Below, in pieces: positions 22,763-31,522 of a DNA stretch of 64,000 bases (positions within the stretch are counted from its first letter, which is position 1; each line of letters starts with the position of its first letter). Both the position numbers and the translations under genes were made by a program. The DNA comes from SSF14 sp046331245 (GTDB taxonomy: Bacteria; Actinomycetota; Acidimicrobiia; Acidimicrobiales; Microtrichaceae). The notes below the pieces were generated by a model, which searched no databases, was not told where the DNA came from, and saw nothing but the letters and a program-made list of their open reading frames with translations. The stretch is from NCBI GenBank assembly GCA_046331245.1, contig JAXLRH010000002.1, positions 248,001 through 312,000 of the forward strand, written 5' to 3'.

Positions 22763-23791
22763 ATGCGCATCCACGAGCTCCCGACACCCGCCCTGGTGAT
22801 CGACGTCGACCTGCTCGACCACAACATCGACACGATGGCCACGGTGCGGCCCGGTCGCTCCCTGCGGTCGCACGTGAAGGCGCACAAGTGCACCGAGCTC
22901 GCCCGCCACCTGGCCGAGCGCGCCGGGTCGGACACGTTCTGCTGCGCCACCGTGCGGGAGATGTCGGGCATGATCGCGGCAGGCCTCGGCACCGATCTGC
23001 TGCTCGCGAACCAGTCGGTCGACGTCGCCCGCCTCTCGGCGCTCGCGGCGCAGGCGGGTGAGGCGGACGCCCGGGTGACGATCGCGATCGACTCGCCCGA
23101 GACGCTCGCCGCCGCAGTGGCTGCGCGACGATCCGGCCCGCTCGACGTGCTCGTCGACGTCAACGTCGGCATGCCGCGCTGCGGGGTGACGCCCGACGGG
23201 GCGGGGGCGCTCGCCGACGCTGCGCGCGCCGCAGGCCTCGAGGTGCGCGGCGTGATGGGGTACGAGGGACACGTCGTCGGCAACGACGATCGTGCGTGGC
23301 GCGTCGAGCAGGTCGAGCTCGCCATGGCCCGCCTCCGCACCGCGCACTACGCGGTGGGCGGCGATATCACGTCCGCCGGGGCGACCGGCACCTGGGACCT
23401 GCACTCGTGGGCGGGCGAGGTGCAGGCCGGCTCCTACCTCCTGATGGACACCTTCTACGCGCGGCTCGACCTCCCGTTCCGCCAGGCACTGTCGGTCGTC
23501 GCGACGGTGGTGTCGGTCAACCGTGCCGATTCGTACGCGGTCGCCGACGCCGGTCTCAAGGCCTTCGGCATGGACCACGGAGAGCCCACCGTGGTGGGCC
23601 ACTCGATGTTCATGTCTGCCGACGAGCACGCGATCTTCCTCCCCGCGCCCGGCTCGGACCTGGCCGTCGGCGATCGCATCACGATGTGGCCGGCGCACAT
23701 CGATCCGACGATGGCGTTGCACGAGCGCGCGTACGTCGTGCGCGGCGACGAGGTGATCGACGCCTGGCCGATCGACCTGCGGAACTGGTAG
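22763..23791 (+). CDS. PLP-dependent D-threonine aldolase/DSD1-family enzyme
   Basis: 342 residues. Alanine-racemase-type barrel at the N-terminus with the probable Schiff-base lysine in RSHVKAHKC (about residue 40), the VDVNVGMPRCGV strand and MGYEGHVVG; the C-terminal domain has MWPAHIDPTM, whose His-x-Asp matches the metal pair of D-threonine aldolases. The family cleaves D-threonine or D-3-hydroxyaspartate to glycine plus aldehyde or ammonia plus keto acid. Which substrate is used cannot be told. Convergent with galT. Confidence 0.85.
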   Translation: MRIHELPTPALVIDVDLLDHNIDTMATVRPGRSLRSHVKAHKCTELARHLAERAGSDTFCCATVREMSGMIAAGLGTDLLLANQSVDVARLSALAAQAGEADARVTIAIDSPETLAAAVAARRSGPLDVLVDVNVGMPRCGVTPDGAGALADAARAAGLEVRGVMGYEGHVVGNDDRAWRVEQVELAMARLRTAHYAVGGDITSAGATGTWDLHSWAGEVQAGSYLLMDTFYARLDLPFRQALSVVATVVSVNRADSYAVADAGLKAFGMDHGEPTVVGHSMFMSADEHAIFLPAPGSDLAVGDRITMWPAHIDPTMALHERAYVVRGDEVIDAWPIDLRNW

Positions 23792-23801
23792 CGCTCCCCG
23801 C

Positions 23802-24764
23802 CTACGACGAGCGGAGGGTGCGCGCCGCGTCCTCGGGCACCACCGGGTTCGACAGCGTGCCGGCGCCCACCTCGCCCGCCGCCACGAAGCGGGCGACGCC
23901 GGGCGCGCGCTGGGGCGGCGCCAGGTGCACGTGTGCGTGGTACTCGCCGCCGTGCACCGCCGGTTCCTGGTGGATCCACATGAGGTACGGGAAGATCTCG
24001 CTGCGTTTCGGGTCGTCCGCCCACAACCGGTCGTAGCGACCGAGCACGTCGGCGAGTGCTGCGGCGAGCGAGTCGCGACCGTCGTCGTCGAGGTCGGAGA
24101 GGCGGCCGACGTGACGGCGCGTCGCGAGGACGACCCCGTAGGGGTACGCCGAGGCGAACGGCACCCAGGCCAGCCAGTCGCCGTCGTCGTACACGACGCG
24201 GTCGCACTCCTCGTGCTCGTGGTCGGCCACCTCGGACTCGATCTCGTGGCACACGACGCAGCCGGCTCGCCGCGATCGGTCGCCCTCGAGCGCGGGAGCC
24301 GGCGGTACGAACGGGAACGCGTAGATCTGCCCGTGCGGATGGTGGATCGTCGCCCCCACCTCGGCGCCGCGGCTCTCGAACACCATCACGTACTCGATCT
24401 CGGGGCGCGCGAGAAGCTCGTCGGTGCGCTCCGCCCAGAGGTCGACCACCTTGCGGATCTGGCCGACGCCGAGCGACCCCAGCGATCCGTCGTGGACCGG
24501 CGAGTAGAGGATCACCTCCGATGCTCCGACGGCGGGAGCGCGGTCGACGCCGGCCGCAGCCAGACGGTCGAGGTCGACGGCGGGGCCGGGCTCGTAGGCC
24601 GGCCACCGGTTGACGAAGGCCTTCGTGTCGTACGCCTCCGGGGCCTCCAGGCCGCCGACGCAGAACGGGCACCCGGCCGTCGGGAGGTTGGGGCGCGCCT
24701 GACGGTTGCCGACGATGCTGACCCACTCGCCCGTCAGCCCGTCGCGACGCAGCTCGGCGGCCAT
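23802..24764 (-). CDS. galT: galactose-1-phosphate uridylyltransferase
   Basis: 320 residues. Histidine-triad superfamily: active-site HPHGQIYAFPF with the nucleophile His, a zinc pair CPFC near the N-terminus and CVVCHE, the segment ASAYPYGVVLATRRHVG, and YHAHVHLAPP. It exchanges UMP between UDP-glucose and galactose-1-phosphate (Leloir pathway). No galK or galE is in the window. The ATG shares a base with the rdgB stop (TGATG), so its translation would depend on ribosomes finishing rdgB, which is frameshifted here. Confidence 0.9.
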   Translation of the reverse strand: MAAELRRDGLTGEWVSIVGNRQARPNLPTAGCPFCVGGLEAPEAYDTKAFVNRWPAYEPGPAVDLDRLAAAGVDRAPAVGASEVILYSPVHDGSLGSLGVGQIRKVVDLWAERTDELLARPEIEYVMVFESRGAEVGATIHHPHGQIYAFPFVPPAPALEGDRSRRAGCVVCHEIESEVADHEHEECDRVVYDDGDWLAWVPFASAYPYGVVLATRRHVGRLSDLDDDGRDSLAAALADVLGRYDRLWADDPKRSEIFPYLMWIHQEPAVHGGEYHAHVHLAPPQRAPGVARFVAAGEVGAGTLSNPVVPEDAARTLRSS

Positions 24765-25367
24765 CAGCGGTCCAGGCCGGCGAGCAGACCGGCGGCGGCG
24801 CGCAGAGCGCGCCCGCGGTGGCTGATGGCGTGCTTCTCGGCGGGCGTCATCTCCGCGAAGGTACGACCGTCGCCGTCGAGCGGCACGAACACCGGGTCGT
24901 AGCCGAACCCGCCGTCACCGCGGCGCCTCGGCGATGCGGCCCTCGCACACGCCGTCGGCGAACGACGCGCCGCCGTCGGCGCCGACGAGACAGATCACGG
25001 TGCGGAAGCGGGCCGTGCGACCCGACGCGTCCACGCCGCTCAGCTTCGAGAGGAGCAGCGCCACGTTGTCGGCATCGACCGCTGCCTCGCCGGCGAAGCG
25101 CGCCGAGCGCACACCCGGCGCGCCGTCGAGCGCGTCCACCTCCAGGCCGGTGTCGTCCGCCAGCGCGGCCGTGCCCGCCGCCACGCTCACGGCCCGGGCC
25201 TTGAGCTCGGCGTTCTCGCGCAGCGTCTCCCCGGTCTCGTCGACGTCGGCCAGGCCGGCGGGACGGGGCAGCAGCGTGAACGCGTCTCCGGCGACCGCCG
25301 CGAAGATCTCCTCGATCTCGGCCAACTTCGCAGGGTTGGCGGTGGCGGCGGCGATCGGGACGCTCAC
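24764..25367 (-). pseudogene. rdgB: RdgB/HAM1-type ITP/XTP pyrophosphatase, frameshifted
   Basis: The first 150 codons (25367 to 24918) encode a normal RdgB: AAATANPAKLAEIEEIF, ADDTGLEVDALDGAPGVRSARFAG and VGADGGASFADGVCEGRIAEAPR, then TGA at 24917-24915. The rest of the protein, GDGGFGYDPVFVPLDG and MTPAEKHAISHRGRALRA, is intact in another frame from 24919 to the TGA at 24766-24764. The break reads CCGCGGTGAC where CCGCGGGGTGAC would restore the family sequence, so two G appear lost (a +1 slip would also rejoin it). Either a real mutation, a sequencing error in a G run, or recoding. The enzyme hydrolyses deaminated purine triphosphates. Confidence 0.85.
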
Positions 25368-25371
25368 GGCG

Positions 25372-26112
25372 CTACCGCTTGTCGAACGAACGGGGCGACG
25401 GCGGCTCGGCGATCATCTCGCGCTGGTAGCCGATGATCTCGGTGATGCCCACCTGCGCGAGGTCGAGGAGGCTGTCCAGCTCGGCCCGGGTGAACGGCAC
25501 GCCCTCGGCGGTGCCCTGCACTTCGACCAGGCCGCCCGAGCCGGTCATCACGACGTTCATGTCGGTCTCGGCGCCGGCGTCCTCGACGTACGGGAGGTCG
25601 AGGCGCGGCTCGCCGTCGATGATGCCCACCGAGATGGCGGCGCAGTGGTCGAGCACCGGGTTCGTCGAGATGATGCCCGCCTGCACCATGCGGGTGCAGG
25701 CGTCGTGGAGCGCGATCCACGCCCCGGAGATGGAGGCCGTGCGGGTGCCGCCGTCGGCCTGCAGCACGTCGCAGTCGAGGTGGATCTGCCGCTCACCGAG
25801 CGTCTTCATGTCGACCACGGCGCGGAGCGAGCGACCGATGAGACGCTCGATCTCGTGCGTGCGACCCTTCGGGCCCTTGCGCTCGCGGTTGATGCGATCG
25901 GGCGAGGCGCCGGGCAGCATCGAGTACTCCGACGTCACCCAGCCCTTGCCGGTGTTCTTCATCCAGCGGGGCACGTCGAGCTCGACCGTCGCGGTGCACA
26001 GCACCTTGGTGTCGCCGAACGACACGAGCACCGAACCGTGGGACATCGTGGTGAAGTCCCGCTCGATGGTGATGGGTCGGAGTTCGTCGTTGGCGCGGCC
26101 GTCTGCTCTCAT
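25372..26112 (-). CDS. rph: ribonuclease PH
   Basis: 246 residues. Trimming exoribonuclease that matures tRNA 3' ends by phosphorolysis. Visible motifs: RADGRANDELRPI, GDTKVLCTATVE, RRIGR-like EIERLIGRSLRAVVD, LDCDVLQADGGTRTASI and ETDMNVVMTGSGGLVEVQGTAEG, all typical. Start at 26112 with TAGGGT 7 bases upstream. First gene of rph-rdgB-galT; the 4-base gap to rdgB and the rph-rdgB pairing are conserved in actinobacteria. Confidence 0.95.
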   Translation of the reverse strand: MRADGRANDELRPITIERDFTTMSHGSVLVSFGDTKVLCTATVELDVPRWMKNTGKGWVTSEYSMLPGASPDRINRERKGPKGRTHEIERLIGRSLRAVVDMKTLGERQIHLDCDVLQADGGTRTASISGAWIALHDACTRMVQAGIISTNPVLDHCAAISVGIIDGEPRLDLPYVEDAGAETDMNVVMTGSGGLVEVQGTAEGVPFTRAELDSLLDLAQVGITEIIGYQREMIAEPPSPRSFDKR

Positions 26113-26119
26113 GGCCGCG

Positions 26120-26125
26120 ACCCTA
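26120..26125 (-). promoter_or_regulatory. -10 element TAGGGT of rph operon
   Basis: On the minus strand TAGGGT ends 7 bases before the rph ATG at 26112. Confidence 0.45.
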
Positions 26126-26187
26126 CCGAACGTCGGCTCGCCGCCCGGAGTTCGGCAAGACTGCGCCGTGTGGGGACGCCGCCCGAG

Positions 26188-27450
26188 ATGCCGACGCTCG
26201 ATCCGCCCGCGATCGACCTGTGCGATCTCGATCTCTTCGCGCACGGATTCCCCCACCACGTGTTCGACCGGCTGCGCGCCGAGACGCCCGTGTGGTGGCA
26301 TCCGCCCACGGTGAACACGCCCGGCGGCGAGGGGTTCTGGTGCATCACCCGCCACGCGGACCTGCTCGCCGTGCTGCACGACGCCGAGACGTTCTCGTCG
26401 GAGAGCGGCCCCGGCCGCAACGGTGACGGCGGCACGACGCTCGTCGACATGCCGGCGGGATTCGTCACCGGCGTGATGATGAACATGACGGATCCGCCGG
26501 CGCACAAGCGGATCCGGTCGATCACCCAGAGCGCGTTCACGCCCCGCACGATCGCGCTGCTCGACGACTGGCTGCGGGCGCTCGCCACGCAGCTGGTCGA
26601 CGACGCCGTCGAACGCTGTGCCGACGGCGAGACGGTCGACTTCCTCACCGACGTCGCAGCAGAGCTCCCGCTCCAGACGATCGCGCAGCTGATGGGCGTG
26701 CCGGCCGACGACCGCCACCAGCTGTTCGACTGGACGAGCACGATCCTCGACTACGGCGACCGGTCGCTCACCGAGATCACCGACGAGTTCGCGTCGGCCG
26801 GGCTCGGCCTGCGCGCCTACGGCGATTCGGCCATCGCTGCTCGACGCGCCGCCGGCATCACCGCCGGCGCCGACGACCTCCTCGGCCAGGTGCTCGCCGC
26901 CCACCCACCGCTCAGCGCTGCCGAGGAGCAGGCGTTCTTCAGCCTGCTGTTCACGGCCGGCTCGGAGACCACCCGCAACTCCATCGCCGGCGGCGTGCAC
27001 GCGTTCATGCAGTTCCCCGACCAGTGGCAACGCGTGCTCGACGACCGGTCGCTGCTGCCGACCGCCGTGGAGGAGATCCTGCGCTGGACGAGCGCCACGG
27101 CATACAACCGTCGCACCGCGACGCGCGACGTCGAACTCGGCGGGCAGCTCATCCGCGCCGGCGAGAAGACCACGCACTGGTACCCGTCCGCCAACCGCGA
27201 CGAGGCCGTGTTCGCCGACGCCGGCCGCTTCGACGCCGGCCGCTCCCCCAATCCCCACGTGGCGTTCGGTCACGGCATCCACCACTGCCTCGGCGCCTCG
27301 CTCGCCCGTCGCGAGATCACCGTCATGTTCGACGTGCTCGCCGAACGCGCGCCGAGCTTCGAGCCCACCGGCGACATCGAGTGGGGGCGGTCCAACAAGC
27401 ACACCTCGATCCGACACCTTCCGCTCCGCCTCCGGGGCCGGCACTCATGA
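26188..27450 (+). CDS. cytochrome P450
   Basis: 420 residues. I-helix oxygen-activation motif AGSETTRN, K-helix EEILRW, and the heme loop FGHGIHHCLGASLAR with the Cys ligand. The N-terminal region (IDLCDLDLFAHGFPHHVFDRLRAE, AHKRIRSI) resembles the CYP125/CYP142/linalool group of soluble actinobacterial P450s that hydroxylate sterol or terpenoid side chains. Start uncertain: ATG at 26188, or GTG at 26170, which lies 7 bases after AAGACT. Followed after 10 bases by an acyl-CoA ligase, suggesting joint lipid or sterol breakdown. Confidence 0.9.
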   Translation: MPTLDPPAIDLCDLDLFAHGFPHHVFDRLRAETPVWWHPPTVNTPGGEGFWCITRHADLLAVLHDAETFSSESGPGRNGDGGTTLVDMPAGFVTGVMMNMTDPPAHKRIRSITQSAFTPRTIALLDDWLRALATQLVDDAVERCADGETVDFLTDVAAELPLQTIAQLMGVPADDRHQLFDWTSTILDYGDRSLTEITDEFASAGLGLRAYGDSAIAARRAAGITAGADDLLGQVLAAHPPLSAAEEQAFFSLLFTAGSETTRNSIAGGVHAFMQFPDQWQRVLDDRSLLPTAVEEILRWTSATAYNRRTATRDVELGGQLIRAGEKTTHWYPSANRDEAVFADAGRFDAGRSPNPHVAFGHGIHHCLGASLARREITVMFDVLAERAPSFEPTGDIEWGRSNKHTSIRHLPLRLRGRHS

Positions 27451-27460
27451 AGGGACATCC

Positions 27461-29020
27461 ATGAAGGTCCAGCTCAACGTCCGCGACTTCCTCGACCGGG
27501 CGGTGTCGGTGTACCCGAACCGCGTCGGCATCATCGACGAGCCGGATCAGCCGGCGCCGTCGATGGGGTCGCTCACCTACCGGGAGATCGGCGAGCACGC
27601 CGCCGCGATGGCGGCCGGCCTCGACGCCCTCGGCGTCGGCCCCGGCGAGCGGATCGCCGTGCTGAGCCACAACTCGGCGCGCCTGCTCATCTCGTTCTTC
27701 GGCGTGTGCGGGTGGGGCCGGGTGCTCGTGCCGATCAACTTCCGCCTGCACCCCGAGGAGGTGCGCTACATCGTCGAGCAGAGCGGCGCGACCGTCTTCC
27801 TCGTCGATCCCGAGCTCGCCGATGCGATGGCCGACATCCCGTGCGCCCACACGTTCGTCCTCGGCGACGAGTCCGACGCCGCGTTGTTCCGCTTCGGCAC
27901 CGAGCCCGCCGCCTGGGAGTCCGACGAGGACGCCACCGCCACGCTCAACTACACCTCGGGCACCACCGCGAGGCCGAAGGGCGTCGACTGCACGCACCGC
28001 CAGATCTGGATGAACGCCGCCGTGTTCGGCTGGCAGGCGTCGGTGAGCGACCGCGACGTCTACCTGCACACGCTGCCGATGTTCCACTGCAACGGCTGGG
28101 GCCAGGTGTTCAGCGTGACCGGCATGGGCGGCACGCACGTCGTGCTGCGCAAGGTCGACGGCGCCGAGATCCTCCGCCGCATCGACGGGCACGGCGTGAC
28201 GTACCTGTGCGCGGCGCCGGCCGTGGGCGCGATGGTGCTCGACGCGGCCGCCGCCTACGCCGCGGCCGGTGACCCGGTGCCGGGGCGCGACACGGTCCGC
28301 ATGGTGATGGCGGGCGCGCCTCCGCCCACGGTCACGATCGAGCGCGTCGAGATCGAGCTCGGCTGGGAGTTCATCCAGATCTACGGCCTCACCGAGACGT
28401 CGCCGCTGCTCACGATGAGCCGCGGCCGCGCCGAGTGGGACGACCTGTCCACCCACGACCGCGCCGTGAAGCTCGGACGCGCCGGCGCCCCGGCGCTCGG
28501 CGTCGAGCTGCGCATCGACGACCAGGGCGAGGTGCTGGCACGGTCGAACCACGTGCTCAAGGGCTACTGGGAGCAGCCGCAGGCGACCGAGGAGGCGCTC
28601 GAGGGCGGCTGGTTCCACACCGGCGACGGCGGCACGATCGACGACGAGGGCTACCTCACGATCAGCGACCGCAAGAAGGACGTCATCATCACCGGCGGCG
28701 AGAACGTGAGCTCGATCGAGGTGGAGGACGTCCTCTTCAGCCACCCGTCGGTCGTGGAGGTCGCGGTCATCGGCGTGCCGTCGGACAAGTGGGGCGAGAC
28801 CATCAAGGCGCTGGTCGTGCTGGCCCCGGGGGTCGACGGCTCCGACGCGGACGCCGTGGCGGCCGAGCTCATCGCGTGGTGCAAGTCGAAGCTCGCCGGC
28901 TACAAGTGCCCCACGTCGGTCGAGATCCGCGAGGAGCTGAGCCGCACCGCCACCGGCAAGCTGCAGAAGTTCCGCCTCCGCGCCCCTTACTGGGACGGCC
29001 ACACCCGCCAGGTCAACTGA
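27461..29020 (+). CDS. acyl-CoA synthetase (AMP-forming, FadD-like)
   Basis: 519 residues. ANL superfamily: P-loop YTSGTTARPKGV, the LPMFHCNGWG segment, IYGLTETSPL, the hinge GWFHTGDGG...YLTISDRKKDVIITGGENVSSIEVE and the C-terminal lysine in RTATGKLQKF. It activates a carboxylic acid as acyl-AMP and then CoA thioester. The start is preceded by AAGGGA. The gene sits 10 bases after the P450 gene, so an oxidised acid may be its substrate; chain length is unknown. Confidence 0.92.
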   Translation: MKVQLNVRDFLDRAVSVYPNRVGIIDEPDQPAPSMGSLTYREIGEHAAAMAAGLDALGVGPGERIAVLSHNSARLLISFFGVCGWGRVLVPINFRLHPEEVRYIVEQSGATVFLVDPELADAMADIPCAHTFVLGDESDAALFRFGTEPAAWESDEDATATLNYTSGTTARPKGVDCTHRQIWMNAAVFGWQASVSDRDVYLHTLPMFHCNGWGQVFSVTGMGGTHVVLRKVDGAEILRRIDGHGVTYLCAAPAVGAMVLDAAAAYAAAGDPVPGRDTVRMVMAGAPPPTVTIERVEIELGWEFIQIYGLTETSPLLTMSRGRAEWDDLSTHDRAVKLGRAGAPALGVELRIDDQGEVLARSNHVLKGYWEQPQATEEALEGGWFHTGDGGTIDDEGYLTISDRKKDVIITGGENVSSIEVEDVLFSHPSVVEVAVIGVPSDKWGETIKALVVLAPGVDGSDADAVAAELIAWCKSKLAGYKCPTSVEIREELSRTATGKLQKFRLRAPYWDGHTRQVN

Positions 29021-29030
29021 CCCCAACGCT

Positions 29031-29064
29031 CCCCCACACCCCCGTTTCCCCCACACCCCCGTTT
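29031..29064. repeat. tandem 17-base duplication beside palindrome A2
   Basis: CCCCCACACCCCCGTTT occurs twice without spacer (29031-29047 and 29048-29064). The second copy's GTTT forms the first bases of palindrome A2, so the duplication and the element touch. Confidence 0.8.
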
Positions 29065-29110
29065 TGTGCCCCCGATCTACCGGCTTCCCGGAAGATCCGG
29101 GGTACAAAAC
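29061..29110. repeat. dispersed palindrome, family A copy 2
   Basis: Arms 29061-29083 and 29088-29110 (23 bases, three mismatches) around the loop CTTC. The left arm begins GTTTTGTGCCCCCGATCTA, nearly the same as copy 3 and close to copy 1. It lies between the convergent acyl-CoA ligase and murI genes. Confidence 0.8.
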
Positions 29111-29127
29111 CAGGGGTTGGGAGGTGC

Positions 29128-29934
29128 TCAGCCGAGCTTGATCTGCTCAGCGCGTTCGAGCTCGGGGCCCAGGAGCTGACTGCCCAGCACCTGGAACCAG
29201 TCGACGTCGCCGGTCGTGAGGAAGGTGGGCTCGGGCGCGGCGAGGTGCGCCGGTCGGGTCATGCCCGACGTCTCGAGGATGCGCCTCGCCTCGAACGCCG
29301 TCTCGTCCGCACTCGATACGAGCACGACGTCTCGGCCCATGACGTCGCCGATCGTGCGGGCCAGGTACGGATAGTGGGTGCAGCCCAGGAGCAGGGTGTC
29401 GACCCCGGCGGCGACGGCCGGGGCGAGCAGCCGCTCGGCGAGCACGTGCACCTGGTGGGTGCCGAACTCGCCGCGCTCCACGAACTCGACGAAGCCAGGG
29501 CACGACAGGGCGCACAGCTCCACGCCGGGCGCCGCCTCGGCGACGGCCGCCTGGTACGCGCCCGACTCGATGGTGCCGACGGTGCCGATCACCCCGACGC
29601 GTCCGTTGCGGGTGGCCGATGCCATGGACCGCACCCCTGGCTCGATGACGCCGATCACCGGGATGTCGAAGCGGGCCTGCAGCTCGTCGAGCGCGGCGGC
29701 CGACGCGGTGTTGCAGGCGACGATGAGCATCTTCGCGCCGTACCCGTCGACGAGCTCGGTGGCGATCTGATGGGCGAACTCGCGCACCTCCTCCTGCGGG
29801 CGGGGTCCGTAGGGGTAGCGGGCGGTGTCGCCGAGGTACACGATCTGCTCGTGCGGCAGTAGGTCGATGACGGCCCGGGCCACCGTGAGGCCGCCGAACC
29901 CCGAATCGAACAGCGCAATGGGCCCGTCAGGCAT
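29128..29934 (-). CDS. murI: glutamate racemase
   Basis: 268 residues. The two catalytic cysteines are in VACNTASAAAL and LLGCTHYPYL; the N-terminus IALFDSGFGGLTVARAV has the conserved Asp-Ser pair, and LGDTARYPYGPRP is also diagnostic. It makes D-glutamate for peptidoglycan. In mycobacteria murI stands close to cysM and rph; here it is still between them but separated by lipid genes and small ORFs. TAGCGT lies 8 bases upstream of the ATG. Confidence 0.95.
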   Translation of the reverse strand: MPDGPIALFDSGFGGLTVARAVIDLLPHEQIVYLGDTARYPYGPRPQEEVREFAHQIATELVDGYGAKMLIVACNTASAAALDELQARFDIPVIGVIEPGVRSMASATRNGRVGVIGTVGTIESGAYQAAVAEAAPGVELCALSCPGFVEFVERGEFGTHQVHVLAERLLAPAVAAGVDTLLLGCTHYPYLARTIGDVMGRDVVLVSSADETAFEARRILETSGMTRPAHLAAPEPTFLTTGDVDWFQVLGSQLLGPELERAEQIKLG

Positions 29935-29942
29935 CGACGGCC

Positions 29943-29948
29943 ACGCTA
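29943..29948 (-). promoter_or_regulatory. -10 element TAGCGT of murI
   Basis: On the minus strand TAGCGT ends 8 bases before the ATG at 29934. Confidence 0.4.
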
Positions 29949-29959
29949 GTGCCCGGCGC

Positions 29960-30427
29960 TCAGTCGGCGATGTTGACGAACTGGACCTTCACCACGTCGG
30001 GTGCCCCGCTCGTGCAGGCGATGATGCCCCAGCACTGGTGGAACGTGACCGTGCCGCTGCCGTCGCACGGCGCATCGACGCCCACCGGCATCTCGACCGG
30101 CGTGTCGTAGGTGTCCACCGTGACGATGACGTTGTTCTGGCCGGGCTGTGCGAACACGACCGAGGAGGTGCCGGTGTCGCCGTCGCCGGTCGGGTCGGCC
30201 ACGACCGACACCGTCTGACCGCCGACGATCGCGCCCATGCGACCGGGCCACACCGGACCGGCGCAGGCGGTGTACACCACGGCGCCGTCGTCCTGGCCGT
30301 TGACGCGCCCGGAGAACCGCTGGTGAGGGCCGATCCGCACCGGCGCCGGCGGGTCGGGCACGCACGCCGACGCAAGCGTCAGCGCGACGAACACCGTGAC
30401 GACCACGATCCGACCTCGACGCCCCAT
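29960..30427 (-). CDS. putative lipoprotein, unknown
   Basis: 155 residues. Signal peptide with lipobox (VALTLASAC), then a compact beta-rich mature domain containing five further cysteines (VYTACAG, VDAPCDG, HQCWGIIACTSG), which could form disulphides. It carries no recognised family motif. GGGGGTGGG lies a few bases before the ATG. Located between murI and a divergent membrane protein gene. Confidence 0.6.
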   Translation of the reverse strand: MGRRGRIVVVTVFVALTLASACVPDPPAPVRIGPHQRFSGRVNGQDDGAVVYTACAGPVWPGRMGAIVGGQTVSVVADPTGDGDTGTSSVVFAQPGQNNVIVTVDTYDTPVEMPVGVDAPCDGSGTVTFHQCWGIIACTSGAPDVVKVQFVNIAD

Positions 30428-30489
30428 GAACCCACCCCCTGTCCGCAGCGATGCCCCACGCTACGCCCACCGGCCGGCGGCGTACACGG

Positions 30490-30495
30490 TACTGT
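30490..30495 (+). promoter_or_regulatory. -10 element TACTGT of small membrane protein gene
   Basis: TACTGT ends 6 bases before the ATG at 30502, supporting that start over the in-frame ATG at 30451. Confidence 0.45.
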
Positions 30496-30501
30496 CGAGC
30501 G

Positions 30502-30936
30502 ATGACGCCGACCATCGTGGAGCCGCGGGCCGGGCGACGCGACGGCGGGTTCGCTGCGATCATCGCGCTCCTGATCGTGGCGATCGCGTCGCCGCTCTTC
30601 CGCGACACGCCCACCGACACGCCGACCCGCGTTGCGATCGGGTTCCTCGTGCTGGTCACGGTGGGGATCGTGGTCAACTGGGTGGCGGTTCGCCGTCATC
30701 CCACGGTGCTGGTCGTGGGCGACGACAAGATCCGGCTCGATCCGAGCGCGGGCGACGACGAGTTCGACCGGATCGTCCGCGCCGACGGCGCGTTGCGCCT
30801 CCACACCATTGGCAGCGCGCGAGCCCGGACGGTGGTGCTGTCGAGCGAGCGGGGCGTCGCCCGCCTTTCGCTCCGGTTCCTCGATCGCACCGAGGTGGCC
30901 GACGCCTGCCACGACCACGGGTGGCCGTTCGCCTGA
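30502..30936 (+). CDS. small membrane protein, unknown
   Basis: 144 residues. Two membrane helices (FAAIIALLIVAIASPLF, about 15-31, and VAIGFLVLVTVGIVVNWVAV, about 42-61) followed by a soluble C-terminal domain of about 80 residues with alternating strands (TVLVVGDDKIRL, ALRLHTIG, RTVVLSSE, VARLSLRFLD) that looks like a PH-type barrel. No family recognised with certainty. Convergent with the cupin gene, with palindrome A3 in between. Confidence 0.55.
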   Translation: MTPTIVEPRAGRRDGGFAAIIALLIVAIASPLFRDTPTDTPTRVAIGFLVLVTVGIVVNWVAVRRHPTVLVVGDDKIRLDPSAGDDEFDRIVRADGALRLHTIGSARARTVVLSSERGVARLSLRFLDRTEVADACHDHGWPFA

Positions 30937-30956
30937 CGCGCACCACTTACCCTCGC

Positions 30957-31002
30957 TTTGTGCCCCCGATCTACCGGCTTCTGTAGAGATCCGGGGCACA
31001 AA
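30957..31002. repeat. dispersed palindrome, family A copy 3
   Basis: Left arm 30957-30977 (TTTGTGCCCCCGATCTACCGG-like, shared with copy 2), loop CTTC, right arm 30982-31002. The outer 15 bases pair well; the inner right arm is scrambled (TGTAGA), so this copy is decayed. It again lies between convergent genes. CCGGGC is repeated with a 10-base period just after it (31004-31019). Confidence 0.75.
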
Positions 31003-31041
31003 ACCGGGCAGAGCCGGGCGGAACGCGGCTGACCGCGCTGC

Positions 31042-31512
31042 TCAGTCGGAGATGAGCACCTTCGGCGTGGGGAGGCCGGCGGCCTCGCACAACCCGAGGT
31101 AGCCGTCGAGCACGAACTGTGCGTCGAAGACGCTCTCCACGTTGCCGTCGGCGTCGAGGTTGAGGTTGGCGCCCCACACCGCAAACCACACGTCGGTGTC
31201 CTCGGTGTTCGTGTCCGGCACGATCAGCGTATGCGTCGACCCGGCCGGCTCGTAGAGGAAGGAGCCCGCGCGGTTGACGTCGTCGTATTCCTCGTACTTC
31301 CACGAGCCCGATAGCGTGAACGCATAGACCGGCCCCGTGTGCTTGTGCCGCTGGATGCGGGCGCCGGGACGGAAGCGGTTGCGCACCACCCACAGGCCCT
31401 CGGAGATGCGCACCTGCACCACCTTCAGGTCGAACCCCATGTAGGAGTCGACCCACGGGCAGTCGGAGTCGTCGACGTGCAGCGCCGCGGGAATGGCCGG
31501 AACGGTGCTCAT
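31042..31512 (-). CDS. cupin-fold protein, dihydroxyacetophenone-dioxygenase-like
   Basis: 156 residues. Cupin barrel with metal-binding residues in IQRHKHTGPVYAFTLSG and a later His in EPAGSTHTLIV, as in the 2,4'-dihydroxyacetophenone dioxygenase family, which cleaves aromatic ketones with Fe. The family contains many proteins of unknown reaction. AGGGGGA precedes the ATG. It starts 10 bases after the cysM stop on the same strand, so it is co-transcribed with mec and cysM; a role in cysteine or sulphur chemistry is possible because cupins include cysteine dioxygenases, but nothing proves it. Confidence 0.75.
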   Translation of the reverse strand: MSTVPAIPAALHVDDSDCPWVDSYMGFDLKVVQVRISEGLWVVRNRFRPGARIQRHKHTGPVYAFTLSGSWKYEEYDDVNRAGSFLYEPAGSTHTLIVPDTNTEDTDVWFAVWGANLNLDADGNVESVFDAQFVLDGYLGLCEAAGLPTPKVLISD

Positions 31513-31522
31513 CGTGGTCCCC

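Noticed and set aside
24915..25367. RdgB as an intact but shorter protein
   Set aside because: The truncated form would lack the conserved GFGYDP and SHRGRA segments needed for nucleotide binding, and those segments are present just downstream in another frame, so the frameshift reading is better.
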